Shown one piece after another: positions 20,815 to 32,602 of a stretch of 64,000 nt of DNA. Under the pieces are notes generated by a model. The model searched no databases, was not told the origin of the DNA, and worked only from the letters and a program-made list of their open reading frames with translations. Position 1 is the first letter of the stretch. Each line of letters begins with the position of its first letter. A program made the position numbers and the translations under genes. This DNA is from Pseudopithomyces maydicus. Taxonomy: Eukaryota; Ascomycota; Dothideomycetes; Pleosporales; Didymosphaeriaceae. The DNA is taken from the NCBI GenBank assembly GCA_026873275.1, contig JANTUC010000012.1, positions 82,001-146,000 on the forward strand, written 5' to 3'.

Positions 20815-23643
20815 TCACATGAGTAGACATCCTACACCATACATCTGCTTTTCCACGGCGCTCTTGATCTGATACCAATCAGCCCTGCGTTCTGCGTACT
20901 CGTAGACTTCCTCAGCCCTGAAGATCCCATGGTACCGATCCGTATCTGCAATAATGGTCGCAATCTCCTTTGCGTGATTGGGATCGATCAAGTATATCTG
21001 CGAGAGCTCTCGCAATGCAGCAAAGTACTGTGTTATAGATTTGTTCTTTAAAGATACGATGTATGTGTTGTAAGTGTTCATGTCGCTTGTTAAGGTTAGT
21101 ATAATGAACCGACTGTGTGGCTACGGACTGACCTGATTAGATTGATCGCGCCATCTACGCTGATTCTTTGCCGTTTGAGGTGTTTGCAAAGCGCGGTGAA
21201 CAAGCGCAGACCGACCTCCTGGTTGAAGACGTCTAACACAGTCTTATCCGTGCTACCGACCAGCATGTTCGTATGTGAGGACACGACATCGACAATCTTC
21301 TTCGCTGTGTGACTGGGGCCAATGTCGGGCACCTGGACCAGTCCATTGGGCCCGACAGGTGGATTAAAGTCTGTCGGTAATTGTGTGGTACCACAGAGGT
21401 ACTCTACTTCATCCATAAGCACGTCGATGCCTTTGTTGAGCCCCGCAGCTACCCGCTCGTCGAGCATCTGCTCAAACCGTTTCTTTTCCTTGCAAGCGGC
21501 GCTCAAAAAATCATCTTGATCGGTTAGCTTCGCAGCAACAAGCTCCTGGAGATAGAAAACATCGATCATCTGCTGTATAAGATCGCCAACGTTCACAAGC
21601 TCGAGAAATGCAACAAGAGGCGCGACACCCTCTTTACTGTGGTCGGCGACTTCTCTGGGTTTGTAGTCAGACAAGTGACTGACGGCCTTGTCGAAGCCTG
21701 GTTTCATGTGTCGCCCTCCAAGAGTTTGCAGCATCTTGATGAAAATAATCTCGCATTGTTCCTTTGCTTCTTCGCCCGATTGACCACCAAGCCGCACGAA
21801 GCGTGCAGCTCTTTCCAGACTCGCTTTTGCCGTGTGGGTGAGATTCAATGCAACTTCGATGCTGAATAAGCTTCGAATGCCCTCTAACCTTGAATTCATG
21901 ATAGCCGCCTTTGCTGCAAGCTCAGAAGTAGGTGCTTCGAATCTAGGTGATACAGAACGTTCTGGAACAGGTGTTGCCGACCTCGAATTTGGATCCAGAC
22001 TTTGATCGGCCACAGTCACAGTGTTGGCCGAGGGTTTGACACCAGTAGTGCTGCCGAAAGAAGGAAGAACATTGACTGGTGCCATCACAACCTTCTTGAA
22101 AGAAGTTAGAAAGTCGCGTTTTGCGGCTTGCCGACTGACGTTGGACATGAAAAAGGACTCAGCGGTCTGCTCTTCTTCGGTCAAGCGCTTTTCCCACGCT
22201 TCTACCTCCGCTTCCGATTGACGTTTAAAGAAGTCCAATTCTTCTTGTAAGTAAAGGTCTACATGCTGTTCGAAGCATCGTGATAGTATTTGCGTGGCCT
22301 CGGTGGAAAAGTCAGGTTTTGAGCCTTTTGTGGGCTTCAAGGACACAGCAAGCTGGAGTGCTTGGTCGAATACGCCCGAGACAGCTTTAAGGTAAGTTTC
22401 GATGCTGAGATCGTGGGCCTCATCGAACAAGGATGTGACATAATCAGAAATGACATCCTCGACAACACGTTCCAAAAATGGTTGCAGGACATCTACGGAC
22501 GAAGGGAAGACTCTATCGATGATGTCGGCCTCTTCATTCAAGGCGATGGCAAGACCTCTGAAGAAGTCGTGGGAAGGCTGGAGAGACATTTGACCTGGGG
22601 CCACGAGCCGGAGGCAGTCGGCTGGGTTGCCTAGCTTTTCCTTGTCCAGCATCAGAGGATGATTGTGAATGAAAGAATCAATGCCAGCGGTGCCTCCGTT
22701 CAAGGCTACCAGAACCTGGGCGTACCTTTTCATGCGGCCGTCAAAGTCCCGAGCTTCGGCGCCCTGCTCGAATTCTCGAAGCACGGCGTTTTCGAAGATG
22801 CCGGTCATGGTGTCGAGCCTTTCCTCTCGCTGATACCAGCCCTGAGCAAAGTCGCTCTTGGCAAAGATCTTGAGCTGGGCCAGCATGTGGGCTTGCTGCT
22901 CAGGGTCACGGTAGGTTCGGAACAGGACAGGATCGGAGTGGCTCTTGGATCTCGCAAGATCGAAGTAGTAGGGCGCCAGGGCACCGTAGACGTTGGCGTA
23001 CTCGCGGCGGGCCATGCCTCTGATGGAGCGCACGCGCGAGAGGGCGCTCAAGGCCAGGGTGGGGTCCACGGTGTAGGACGGGTCGGACGACAGGGCCATG
23101 TCGTCGAAGCCCTTGTCCAGCTTGCCCAGCGTGGCGGCGCGCGGACGTGGGCCTGAGCCTGTGGCGGCCGAGGCGCGGTGCAACTCCTCCTCCACGGCAG
23201 CATCGAAGAGCGTGGTGGTGGCCTTGGGCGCAGCGGCATCGGCTTGCGGGCGGGCGTGAGATGTGCCGTTTGGCGCAACGCCCGCGCGCTGGGCTTCGGC
23301 CCTCCGACGCATGGCCTCGTCGAATCTGTGACGGGCCTCGGCCTCGTTCCAGCAGCCCATGCTCTTGAGCCGCTGGATCCACCTTGTGTCGTCGTACACC
23401 ATCTCCTGCATGCGGCGCGACGTCTGGGCGAAGCGAAACATGTCGGCGACGGGCAGGTAGTCGAGGATGGCATTGATGAGCTCTGCCGACGTCAGCCTGC
23501 ACGTCTGCCCTGCGGGGGAGTGAGGGCGTACCCGCCGGTAGGACAGCGCTCTTCGCGTCGTCGACCAGCTGCACCGAGCGGAGGGCATGCTGCTGGTGCT
23601 GTGACGCGGGCATGGCCCGCTTGAAGTTGGACTTGGTAGCCAT
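20815..23643 (-). CDS. RCY1: recyclin-1, F-box/Sec10-like protein with CaaX box
   Basis: Recyclin is an F-box protein needed for endocytic recycling and v-SNARE return (yeast Rcy1, S. pombe Pof6). Exons are 23643-23532, 23482-21133 and 21085-20815; the product is 910 aa. The first junction gives AVLPAELINAILDYLPVADMFRFAQTSRRM, an F-box of about 40 residues starting near residue 37. A longer single-exon start further upstream in the same frame would disrupt this. The remainder is the long helical Sec10-like exocyst region. The C-terminus is GVGCLLM, a CaaX motif, as in yeast Rcy1, whose CaaX box is required for function. Met at X favours farnesylation. Ste24 and a prenyltransferase subunit are encoded elsewhere in this window. 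Confidence 0.93.
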
Positions 23644-23917
23644 GGCGGACGGATTGTGTGTAGCTGCTTCTGCTTGCCTTAGACGCGCCGCACCCAGCAC
23701 GCCATGTTGGTGTCGTGGGTTGCAGGCGGAGGGCGGTGCGGCCTGGTGCGGAGGTGGTGCGGTGTCGAGCCCTATGGCACTGGAGCCACGACGGTTGGCG
23801 CGAGCGTCTTTAATACTGGGTCTGGCAGCACTGCACGTCTTCACCTTCACCACGAGCACCGCTCCACGAGAACAACATGTGATTACTTGGCTACAACTAT
23901 CTATCGACCTTCCTCCG

Positions 23918-24585
23918 CTACAACGCCGCCAGCAAACCCGCCATCCCCATGGCCAGCCCCAGTCCAGCGTTTGCTGTCGCTACCGGTCCGCCGACTCCAG
24001 GGCTGCCCGTCGTCGAGCTTTGCGCAGCCGCGCCCTGACTCTCCGTGCCGGTACTGGACGTGGTCTCGGGAGCCGATGTCGTCGAAGCTGTGTCCGCGCT
24101 CGATCCAGAGCTTGCGGAGCCGGCAGAGCTGGACGACCGGGACGATGCCGTCGAGGCGGCTGTGGACGACGCGCTGGCGGCACACGAAGCCTTCGTTGGA
24201 ACGTCGACCCCGACACCTTTGCAGAGGCCGCTTGCGAGCGTGATGATGGCTGCAATCGTGCTGTCAGTGGCATGGAGGCGTGAAGGCGTCAACGCGTGCG
24301 GGACCACTCACTGCTCTCATCCTGATCGTTGCACTTGGTAGAGACGCAGCACGAGAGCTCCGAGATGAGATTCGTGTTGCCGCAGATGCACTTGAAATCA
24401 AACTGCTCGCAACCTGCAAAGTTGTTGCCGAAGCAGTCTTGCTGCCCCGTTGTTTAGCAGGCCGTCCAATGCACTTCACTCGCTGCCACGGTACTTACGC
24501 CGCATTTCGGTAGCGAGCCGAGGATGTCCTGTGCCACGGCCAGCGAGCTGAGAGTGGCAAGGATGGCGAGTGCTGAGGAACGCAT
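23918..24585 (-). CDS. CFEM-domain GPI-anchored cell-wall protein
   Basis: Exons are 24585-24499, 24441-24312 and 24249-23918; the product is 182 aa. A signal peptide (MRSSALAILATLSSLAVAQ) is followed by a CFEM domain. Cysteines at 28, 32, 40, 47, 49, 61, 66 and 82 fit the CFEM spacing, with the extra residue C60, and D44 sits at the axial haem-binding Asp position. A Ser/Thr/Ala-rich stalk of about 60 residues follows. The C-terminus is a hydrophobic tail (ANAGLGLAMGMAGLLAAL) typical of a GPI signal. The third exon start was set at 24249 because the nearer AG breaks the frame carrying C82. CFEM proteins act in haem/iron uptake, adhesion or virulence; the specific role is unknown. Confidence 0.88.
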
Positions 24586-26587
24586 GGTAGCAAGCTGGGT
24601 AGTAGGTAGGACAAGTGCGGCAGGGAGGAAACAGCGAGACTGCGGGTTTATGCCACGGACGGCACGAGCTGCAGGCGGACAGGGGCGGAATAGCTTCCAG
24701 TGGTGCGCTCTGGATCAATACAGACATGTCCACCATTCGCCTGGATTGGATTGGTGTCGCGCTTGACCTCCCGCCTCCAGCGGCGCCTCTTCGGCTGGGC
24801 AACCATCCAGATGATAATGAGATGAATTGCACACGCTCATGGTCCATGGTACCATGGCATAGACAGCATTGCCGCCTTGTTCTGGGAGACGCCGAGTGTC
24901 ACTGAGCCCAATGAATCTGTCGCCGCGTACGCGCTTTCCCCGCAGTCCCGACGTCCCGTCCCCTGCGCGTGCATATCCGGGCGATCGTGTGGGAGCTTGT
25001 GCTTAGCGCACCCTGTGCAGCTGTTTGACCCCTGGGGAGAAACCCGCTGACTTCACGTCACTGACGGCGCGCAACGGGTAGTTGATGGAGCGCTGTCCGG
25101 GCCTGCAACGAGTCCAGCATGGCCCACCGCCTCTCGTCGACTTGGAGGGCGTCTCAGGATGCAGTGTGCAACGATTGGCCGGGGTGCTGGTAGTAGTAAC
25201 AGACAGTAATAGACGGAACAGACATTTCATCGAGAATGAAACAGGAACGAGAAATCATTTGCACCCCGTTGGGCCGTGATATGCAATCTTCTCGCGTCCG
25301 TGGCCCAAAAGGCAGCTTACATACATACCTACCTACTTGTGCCACTTTCGGAGGTGGTCCTCAGAACCTTAAACGGACCTTGTGTCGAATTGTGTCGAGA
25401 CATTTGAGTGCCCTTGGATAGCACGGTACCTTCGGAATTCTCTTTGTGAAGTCCAACTAGACCTTGGATGGGTCGTCGACGCTCAAGACACAGCGGTGTG
25501 ATGGGCTACGCGAGCATGACGATGCCGGCAGTCAATGCTGCCTTGCCATCCGGCCCAGGCTCCAGGCCAACGTCGGCAGCAGTCCCGTGGAAGAAGCAAA
25601 TTCAACAAGAGGCAGCGCGGGGCTTCTACAGGGCACTGCCGTGAACGCCATAGACCACGTTTGCCTCGCGAATGGTGGCCGACAGAGTGGTGGTGACGCA
25701 AAAGGGCAAAAGGGCGAACCACGATGCTGCCGATGGGACCATGTCTGCCCGTGGCCCTTCTCCTGTCTCAGCCGGGCACTTTTCTCGCTTGACATGATCT
25801 CATCAAAGGGATGAGACAGCACTGCTGGACGACTTCGGGCCGAGCGGTCGCCGCGTCTGCTTGTCGAGTGACAGCAGCCACGGTGCATAGGGCTGGCCCG
25901 CCAACGCATGGCATCCCCGCCAGGCTTCACACACGTCGTGGTCTGCTCGACGGCGTCGCAAGGCGCCTGGAAACCCTGGAAACGGCTTCGCGATGGTTGA
26001 TGCTTGCACGCGTGGCAGCATCAGTCGTCGCGCCGGCGTTCCGCGGCCTGGCGGTCCAGTCGCACGTTGCCCACGCTGCAAGTAATGAGGCGCCTCAGCG
26101 CGCTTGCCCCTTTTGGTCGCGACATCCAAGGCCTTCAGATCGCAGAGTCACGACACCCGCCGCAAGTCAGCACGGCTGCCATGCGCCTGTTTCAGACATG
26201 GGAAAAAATGAAGCACCACCGCGAGCCGGCGTGATTGGGCGTCAACACCGGAACAATGGGTCTGTTTCGCCTCTTCCACAAACAGTCGCCGCGCTGCTGT
26301 GGGATGCTTCACTCGGTGCTCAAAGCTCGGGGATACGTAGGGCCACGTACCGTCATTGCCCTCTGCCTTTGCGTTGCCCTGTGCTGCCATGGGCCGTGTA
26401 GAGTGTATACCTGAGGGCAGCTCACAGGAGCCTCTCCACACTTAAATAGACTCGCTCCTGGACCCAACATTGCAAGCCCATTTCGGAAGAGAGCGTACTA
26501 CTGCAGTCTATTCATACATCTTTCAAAGCATCAGCACCAGAAACCTACCTCGCAATCGAGCAACCTCCGTACCCAAGCCCATCCAAC
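24586..26587. other. gene-poor stretch
   Basis: This is the upstream region of the CFEM gene followed by about 1.8 kb with no convincing gene. Frames of up to about 200 codons exist on both strands (25532-26401), but they overlap one another and lack protein character. A TATA-like CTTAAATAGA at 26441 lies upstream of the small ORF at 26588. Confidence 0.4.
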
Positions 26588-26692
26588 ATGTCGTCCACCT
26601 ACAAGCCCATTGTCGATGCTCTCGAGTGCTCTCGTGCATACCGACCACGTCAAACCCAGGGCGATCATCAGCCGCGGGATGGTTCGGCATGA
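26588..26692 (+). CDS. tiny ORF with QPRDG motif (34 aa)
   Basis: This ORF runs from ATG to TGA, 34 codons: a hydrophilic peptide ending GDHQPRDGSA. There is no signal peptide. It is listed because the same QPRDG motif, in a similar T-x-x-D context, occurs twice in the small ORF at 28053. A TATA-like CTTAAATAGA lies 147 nt upstream, followed by a CA-rich leader that looks like a fungal 5' UTR. A 245-codon overlapping frame in another phase (26470-27207) has no protein character. Function unknown; its length alone gives little support. Confidence 0.35.
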   Translation: MSSTYKPIVDALECSRAYRPRQTQGDHQPRDGSA

Positions 26693-28052
26693 TGGTTCTC
26701 GTATGTCTTGCACTTGCCCTTGGAAACCAAATCTGGTGTGCTGATTACATCTATGGATACTTGCAGGGAACGTATATCATCTCAACGCGCCCAGTGTCAC
26801 ACACTGCCTGCCGGATACTGGGCCAATTGTACCACCAATCCGACCATTTCAGCGCGAACGTCTCATCCAAAATCATTGCCACAACAGAACTACATGTTTT
26901 CAGTCTCTACCGTGCTGCATTGCCACAGCGTAGTGTCGGTCATTGTAGTCGGGCGCGAGCCGCTAAACTATTCCGGGAGGTCGGCGTCGACACGAGCAAC
27001 CCCAGGACACTGGACCGAGGCGCAGTCAACCCATCTAAACGTCAAACCAACCCAAATTGCCTTGGATCTTCAAGTCAATTCCGAGAACTCACCAATTTTT
27101 CACTTGATCGAATCGTCCATCTCTCTTCATTTGGGCCAGTTTGGGGTTGGCAGAGACTTAGCTGCACCGCTGTGGATGGAACAGTCGTCTCCGCTGGTCG
27201 AGCTTAGCGTGGAGGACGTGGGCTGTGTTGTTTCCGGTGAAAGAATTGGTCGCAATTGCCGCAAGAAACCAGAGAATCGAAGAACTTCTGCCACTTCTTA
27301 TCAGCAGCTTCCGTCCGCTGGAAACACTAGAGTTTCGGCAGTCTGAGCTGCGGCCTGAAGTGCCTTGCGCGACCGGTTCACAAGCCACAGTGCGGCTGTG
27401 CGAAATGTCACACACCTCAAATCTCAGCCTATTAGGCACCAACTTGGACAGAACCATTCACAACAAGCATGTCACCATATACCTTGCCTCGCTTGTGAAA
27501 TGGCAGCCTCAGATTCGGCCTCGCTCGTGTTTTTTGGCAGGTGGCCGTGGCTTTGCCCTGCAAATGACCCCCAGGCTGTCTTCAAGGCCGTCAGGAGCGG
27601 TAAACCGAAAGAGTCACCTTTGTGCCCACCCTGGTTCCCCCTGGTGCTGGAGGCTTTACGGAGTCACGCTAGGTGACTTCCGCCTGTTGTAGCCTTCTCC
27701 TACTCGTTCAGCCCAATCACCGTCGCCTCATTCGGCCTGTGGCGGAGCAACACCTTTCTTCTTGAGGGTTGAATCGAAGTTTGACCGCGAATGTTTTCAG
27801 AGTTACTGCGTCATAGCCTTAAAGAAGGCGAAAATTGTTCACCGTAATCGATGACTTTTGTGAGGCTCTCTTGAGTGTGGCGCCTGCTGGCAAGTGAGGA
27901 GGTGATGAATACATATACATCATGTTCCACCATCCGGACCGCCACACATCAACCTTCCAATACGCCTACAGCAAGAACACGAGAAACCCAGCTTCAGCCA
28001 CAGTGCACCCAAGGCAGCCAATTCAAATACTTAAAAACCTTTCGTTCCTACC
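26693..28052. other. gene-poor stretch between the two QPRDG ORFs
   Basis: No gene is recognised. Several plus-strand frames overlap (26708-27692) without conserved features. A TATA-like CTTAAAAA lies at about 28030, just upstream of the next small ORF. Confidence 0.4.
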
Positions 28053-28202
28053 ATGAGACTCATCATCAACACCCTCAACCTCACCCGCACTGACGACAAA
28101 CAACCACGTGACGGCGGCGCTCCAAGACCAGGCTCCCGACCTAGACCATCACCTATGATTTCAATGAAGAGTGACGACAAACAGCCCCGGGATGGTGGAT
28201 AA
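28053..28202 (+). CDS. small protein with duplicated DDKQPRDGG motif (49 aa)
   Basis: This is a 49-codon ORF from ATG to TAA. The motif DDKQPRDGG occurs at residues 14-22 and again at the very C-terminus, residues 41-49, separated by a Pro/Arg-rich linker (APRPGSRPRPSP). The two 27-nt copies differ at six positions, all third-codon positions and all synonymous, which is strong evidence that the frame is translated and the peptide conserved. There is no signal peptide and no Lys-Arg processing site. A TATA-like CTTAAAAA lies about 22 nt before the ATG, so a very short leader or another promoter is implied. A related motif occurs at 26588-26692. I do not recognise the family. Confidence 0.6.
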   Translation: MRLIINTLNLTRTDDKQPRDGGAPRPGSRPRPSPMISMKSDDKQPRDGG

Positions 28203-29201
28203 CTTGAATGGCCGATGACTTTTCTGTATGTTACATTGTCATACCATGGTGAGGATATAGCTGACCACTAAAGGCATTCATTCATGCTTGGAGCAACAGC
28301 ATGATGCGACCGTGCCTCCCATAAGCTTTTCCAAGCGACAAGTCCGTGGCAATTGGTCGAGTCCAAGGGACGAAACTAGATTCATCCTGCGGACATATTG
28401 AGCGATACCGGCATCCTTTTCCACTCCACTTCGTCCGCCAATGCTTCTCTGCGGCTTTATTACAACATGGCAACGGTTCCTTATTCAAGCGATTTTGCGG
28501 CATCACTGGCGTTTCTGGAATCGACATTCGGTCAATGGGCTTTTTAATTTTGAAGCCATGGGCTTTATCAGTGGCGATTGGGTATCAAACGACGGGGAAT
28601 AGACTACGGACTCGGAACAGCATATCATATACACATTTATAGATGGGTGGGCAACTTTGCACTTGGAGTCTGGGTGGGGGCAGTGCCCACAAAGCAACGG
28701 CAACGCAGGCAGTTCCGGCTTCTCAGACAAGGTTCTATGTTTTTGGCATACATTTGGGATATTTAGATTTCATAGCTCTCGAGGCATGGAAAGGGAAGAT
28801 GTAGGATACCATGCGAATTACGTGGGCTAGAGCCAATCAAGTAGAATTGACAAGTTGAATTTAAAATTCAATCTTCAATCTTCGGTGGTTATTGGTGGTT
28901 GTCATAGGACTACGTTTCTGGGCGTATCCTGGGACTTGCAATATGGCCCAAACTCACGCTGCGTCCATCTAAAGGCTTCCGGTTAGCATCAAGAATGTGT
29001 TCTAGCTTATTGGTGACATGGCCGGTGTATTGCAATCATTGTAGCATGCAATGACTTCTGTGCATTGGTTTACGTGGGGTGTTGCTGGCGGAGAAAGTAA
29101 GAGGGCTCATCGCGCTGGGTCGTGATTGGCCGGAGCTTACGCAGCCAAAGTGTCCTCATCTGTGCGAACGCTGCTGCTGTCAACACTACACAGCGCCCAC
29201 C
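28203..29201. other. intergenic, upstream of STE24
   Basis: Only short frames on both strands. The stretch at 28850-28900 is AT-rich with short ATTCAA/TTCAAT repeats. No gene is recognised. Confidence 0.4.
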
Positions 29202-30742
29202 ATGATTCAGGCTTTCTTGCAGGTACGACACATCGCCTCCCCCAAGCACCATGTCAATACTGATCCTATATAGCGGCTAGCACGCTGGCTCGACAGGCCG
29301 CTCTTCCCATGGAAGAAGCTGGTCTTCGGATTCTCTCTTGCCGAATTCGCGCTCGAGAACTGGCTCCTCTTCCGTCAATACCGCGTCTTACAGAGAAACA
29401 GCATACCAAAGGCCTTGGAACAGGAAGTCGACCGAGATACTTTTGACAAGTCGCAAGTAAGGCGCCTGTCGAGCCCCATGTCCAACGCCGGGCTAACCTG
29501 ACACAGGCATACGGTCGCGCAAAAGCTAGGTTTGGCTTCGTCTCTGGTCTCTTCAACCAACTCAAGTCCCTCGCTGTTCTCTACTTTGACGTCTACCCGA
29601 TCGTTTGGGGTGTCGCGGGCACCATCCTCGCTCGCTATGCCCCCGCACGCTTCTCGGGTGAGATCTCGCAGTCACTCCTCTTCGTCTATCTGTTCAGCCT
29701 GATCGACCTCGTCGCGGGGCTCCCATTCGCGTACTATCACAGCTTCGTCTTGGAAGAGAAGTTCGGCTTCAATAAAATGACGGTCAAGCTATGGTTGACG
29801 GACATGATCAAGGGCCAGGCCCTCGCTGTCGCATTTGGCATTCCCATTGGCAGCGCCTTTCTCGCCATCATCAAGAAAACCGGACAAAGCTTTTTCTATT
29901 ACCTCTGGGTATTCATGCTTGTCGTTCAAATCTCGGCCATGACTATCTATCCCATCCTCATCGTTCCCATGTTCAACAAGCTGGAGCCGCTCAAGCCCGG
30001 AAAGCTTAAGGATTCTGTCGAAGCCCTCGCATCCAAGCTTCAGTTCCCACTGAGCGAACTCCAGGTCATCGATGGAAGCAAGCGGAGTGCGCACAGCAAC
30101 GCCTACTTCACGGGCCTGCCTTGGATCGGAAAGAAGAAGATTGTCATCTACGATACTCTCCTGGAGAAGAGCACCGAGAAGGAGGTCGAAGCTGTTCTGG
30201 CGCACGAGTTGGGTCACTGGAAGATGAACCACACCTCCAGGCTGCTGTTCATCGGCCAGGCGCATATGTTCTACATCTTCGCTCTCTTCTCCGTCTTTAT
30301 CGACAACAAATCGCTCTACGCCGACTTTGGATTCCACCGGGAGCAGCCTGTCATGATTGGTTTTCTTCTCTTCAACGAGATTCTGTCGCCCACAGATTCG
30401 ATAATCAAGCTGTTGCTGAACATGTGGACGCGCAGCATGGAGTATGAGGCCGGTAAGTGATTCTTTGCGATGCGTTGGTTTTGGAAGCCTGCTAATAGGA
30501 TCACAGATGCTTTCGCTGTGAAGCTCGGTTATGCTGCTGAGCTTGGGGCTTCGCTGATCAAGCTCCAGATTCAAAACCTTTCGAGCATGGACGCAGATTG
30601 GTTCTACTCCAGCTTCCACCACTCTCATCCCATCTTGACAGAGCGGCTGAAGGCGATGGGCTGGAAGGGAGACAGGAAGGTCACAGCAGACAAGTCGGCA
30701 GATGAAGAGAAGCCGCTGAAGGCAGCTGACAGGGAGCTTTGA
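29202..30742 (+). CDS. STE24: CaaX prenyl protease 1 (Ste24)
   Basis: Ste24 is an integral ER/inner-nuclear-membrane zinc metalloprotease that removes -aaX from prenylated proteins and, in yeast, also clips the a-factor precursor. Exons are 29202-29222 (21 nt), 29274-29456, 29507-30452 and 30507-30742; the product is 461 aa (yeast 453). The catalytic HELGH is at residues 301-305, followed by WKMNHTSRL. The Glu ligand lies in the conserved SMEYEAD segment across the last junction. Several hydrophobic spans surround it. The long antisense frame (29789-30925) is a shadow. It is followed in tandem by cytochrome c1. Confidence 0.97.
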
Positions 30743-31267
30743 GTGTGCATTCGCAATGCAGAGCGTGTAGGATAGTGGGCTCAGCCTGTACAGGCTGTGT
30801 GTTTGAAGGTTCTCAATTTTAGGCAGATGAGAGCGGGGATTGCATGCCATGTAGCCATGTCGGAAGAATAAGGCAAAGGCGTTGGGCAATGGCGTTAGTC
30901 TAGGAGTGTCCGAATATAGGCTCATGAATGCAGCGTGGAGATTTCGTCAAGGACAGCGTCCCCTCTCCCCTCTCCCCTTCTCCTTCACCCTTCTCCCTCC
31001 CCTTCTCCCTCCCCCTTCTCCCTCCCCCTAATGCATACTCGGTGTGAGGCCAGTGCTGCCATGTGAACAGCCAGGGCGCGGTGGGCGACGCGAGCAGCCA
31101 ATGACGAGCTCGACAGTAAGATGTTACTAATCGGGCCTAGCGCAGCTCAAGAACGAACTTGGTGCGAGGGTGAAGAAGTCTTGCCCGACGACCTTCCCAC
31201 ACCTCTCGCCAGCAACCCCAACCGACCTCTCCCCTCTCCACAGCCCGCGAGCCAGCTCCAACTCATC
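30743..31267. promoter_or_regulatory. upstream region of cytochrome c1 with polypyrimidine tract
   Basis: This is the 3' region of STE24 and the promoter of cytochrome c1. A nearly pure C/T tract lies at 30959-31029. No additional gene is recognised. Confidence 0.5.
30959..31029. repeat. polypyrimidine tract, CCCTTCTCC-like units
   Basis: About 71 nt consist almost only of C and T (one A), built from variants of CCCTTCTCCCTC. Such tracts are frequent in fungal core promoters, but this one lies about 240 nt before the cytochrome c1 start. Confidence 0.8.
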
Positions 31268-32602
31268 ATGTTGGCTCGATCGGCTCTTCGCTCGGCGCGC
31301 TCGGTCGGCGCGACCGCCCGCAATGCCGCCAGCAAGACAGCTTCGGTACGACGCCCGGCCATCCCATTGCAGCCCACAGCTTCCGCGAGCTCCCCCGGAT
31401 TCATCTCAGGCCAGCCCGCAGTGCTCTAAGCCGCCTCCGTCTGCATTGGTGTGTCTGCTAACGCATTGGTGGTACAGCGCTCTGCCTCGACCTCCAGCTC
31501 CGCAGCCGAGGGTGCGTCCTGGAAGACGAACGCCCTCCCCGTCGGCGCCACTGCCTTCGCCGCCGGAACCGTAGCCTGGTACGCTTACATTGCCGGCCGC
31601 GATGTCGATGCGATGACCCCCGCCGAAGAAGGGTGAGTGCTGCCCCAGACGAACCGACGGATGCAGGGCGTGCGAGACATGTGTTGCTCGGAGCCGTTGG
31701 AAATGCTCTGGCGCTAACCGACGCCTGACAGACTCCACCCTACCCAGTACCCGTGGGAGCACGCAAAGTGGAACAAAACATTCGACAGCCAGGCGTAAGT
31801 GCCCCTCCCGTCGCCCGTGAACATGGCTAATGCCGTCTTCGCAGCCTCCGCCGCGGATTCCAGGTCTACCGCGAAGTCTGTGCCTCATGCCACTCCCTCT
31901 CCCGCATTCCATACCGCTCGCTCGTCGGCAAGGTCATGACCGTCGACGAGGCCAAGGCCCTAGCCGAGGAGAACGAGTACGACACCGAACCCAACGACGA
32001 GGGTGAGATCGAGAAGCGCCCCGGAAAGCTGTCTGACTACCTTCCCGGTCCCTACAAGAATGACGAAGCTGCTCGCGCTGCCAACAACGGAGCTCTGCCC
32101 CCGGATCTATCGCTCATGGTCAAGGCCCGTCACGGTGGCTGCAACTACATCTTCAGCTTGTTGACCGGTTACCCTGACGAGCCTCCGGCAGGTGCCGTCG
32201 TACCCGAGGGCCTCAATTTCAACCCCTACTTCCCCGGTACCGGAATCGCAATGGCGCGTGTGCTCTACGACGATTTGGTGGAATACGAGGATGAGACTCC
32301 CGCTACGACGTCACAGATGGCCAAGGATGTGACTGAATTTCTCAACTGGGCCGCTGAGCCCGAGGCTGACGACCGCAAGAAGATGGGCTGGAAGGTTTTG
32401 GCTGTCAGCAGTGTGCTTTTCGCGCTTAGCATCTGGGTTAAGAGGTAAGTTTGCAGGCAATGGACTTTTCTTTCTCTCGAATACGACGCTAACAGTGCGA
32501 AGGTACAAGTGGGCCTCAGTCAAGTCGAGAAAGCTGGTATACGACCCACCGATCAAGAGCCCCATTCTGAGCAAGCTTCCTAAGTCGACTCAAAAGTCGT
32601 AA
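31268..32602 (+). CDS. CYT1: cytochrome c1, haem subunit of respiratory complex III
   Basis: Cytochrome c1 accepts electrons from the Rieske protein and passes them to cytochrome c at the mitochondrial inner membrane. Exons are 31268-31345, 31478-31632, 31732-31794, 31845-32444 and 32503-32602; the product is 331 aa. The N-terminus (MLARSALRSARSVGATARNA) is an Arg/Ala-rich presequence followed by a hydrophobic sorting segment. The haem-binding site C111-A-S-C114-H115 is present. The axial Met is probably the one in FPGTGIAMARVLYDD. A C-terminal membrane anchor (GWKVLAVSSVLFALSIWVKR) is followed by the matrix tail YKWASVKSRKLVYDPP. All features agree with the family. Confidence 0.97.

Noticed and set aside
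23532..23588. Single-exon start of recyclin in the frame opening at 23588
   Set aside because: It replaces the F-box lead-in by an Arg/Ser-rich sequence; the 49-nt intron gives AVLPAELINAILDYLP instead.
26470..27207. 245-codon plus-strand frame
   Set aside because: No protein-like segments or splice pattern, and it overlaps the better-supported QPRDG ORF in another phase.
29789..30925. 378-codon minus-strand frame
   Set aside because: It is antisense to the STE24 exons; the plus strand carries HELGH and canonical splice sites, and the minus translation has no family features.
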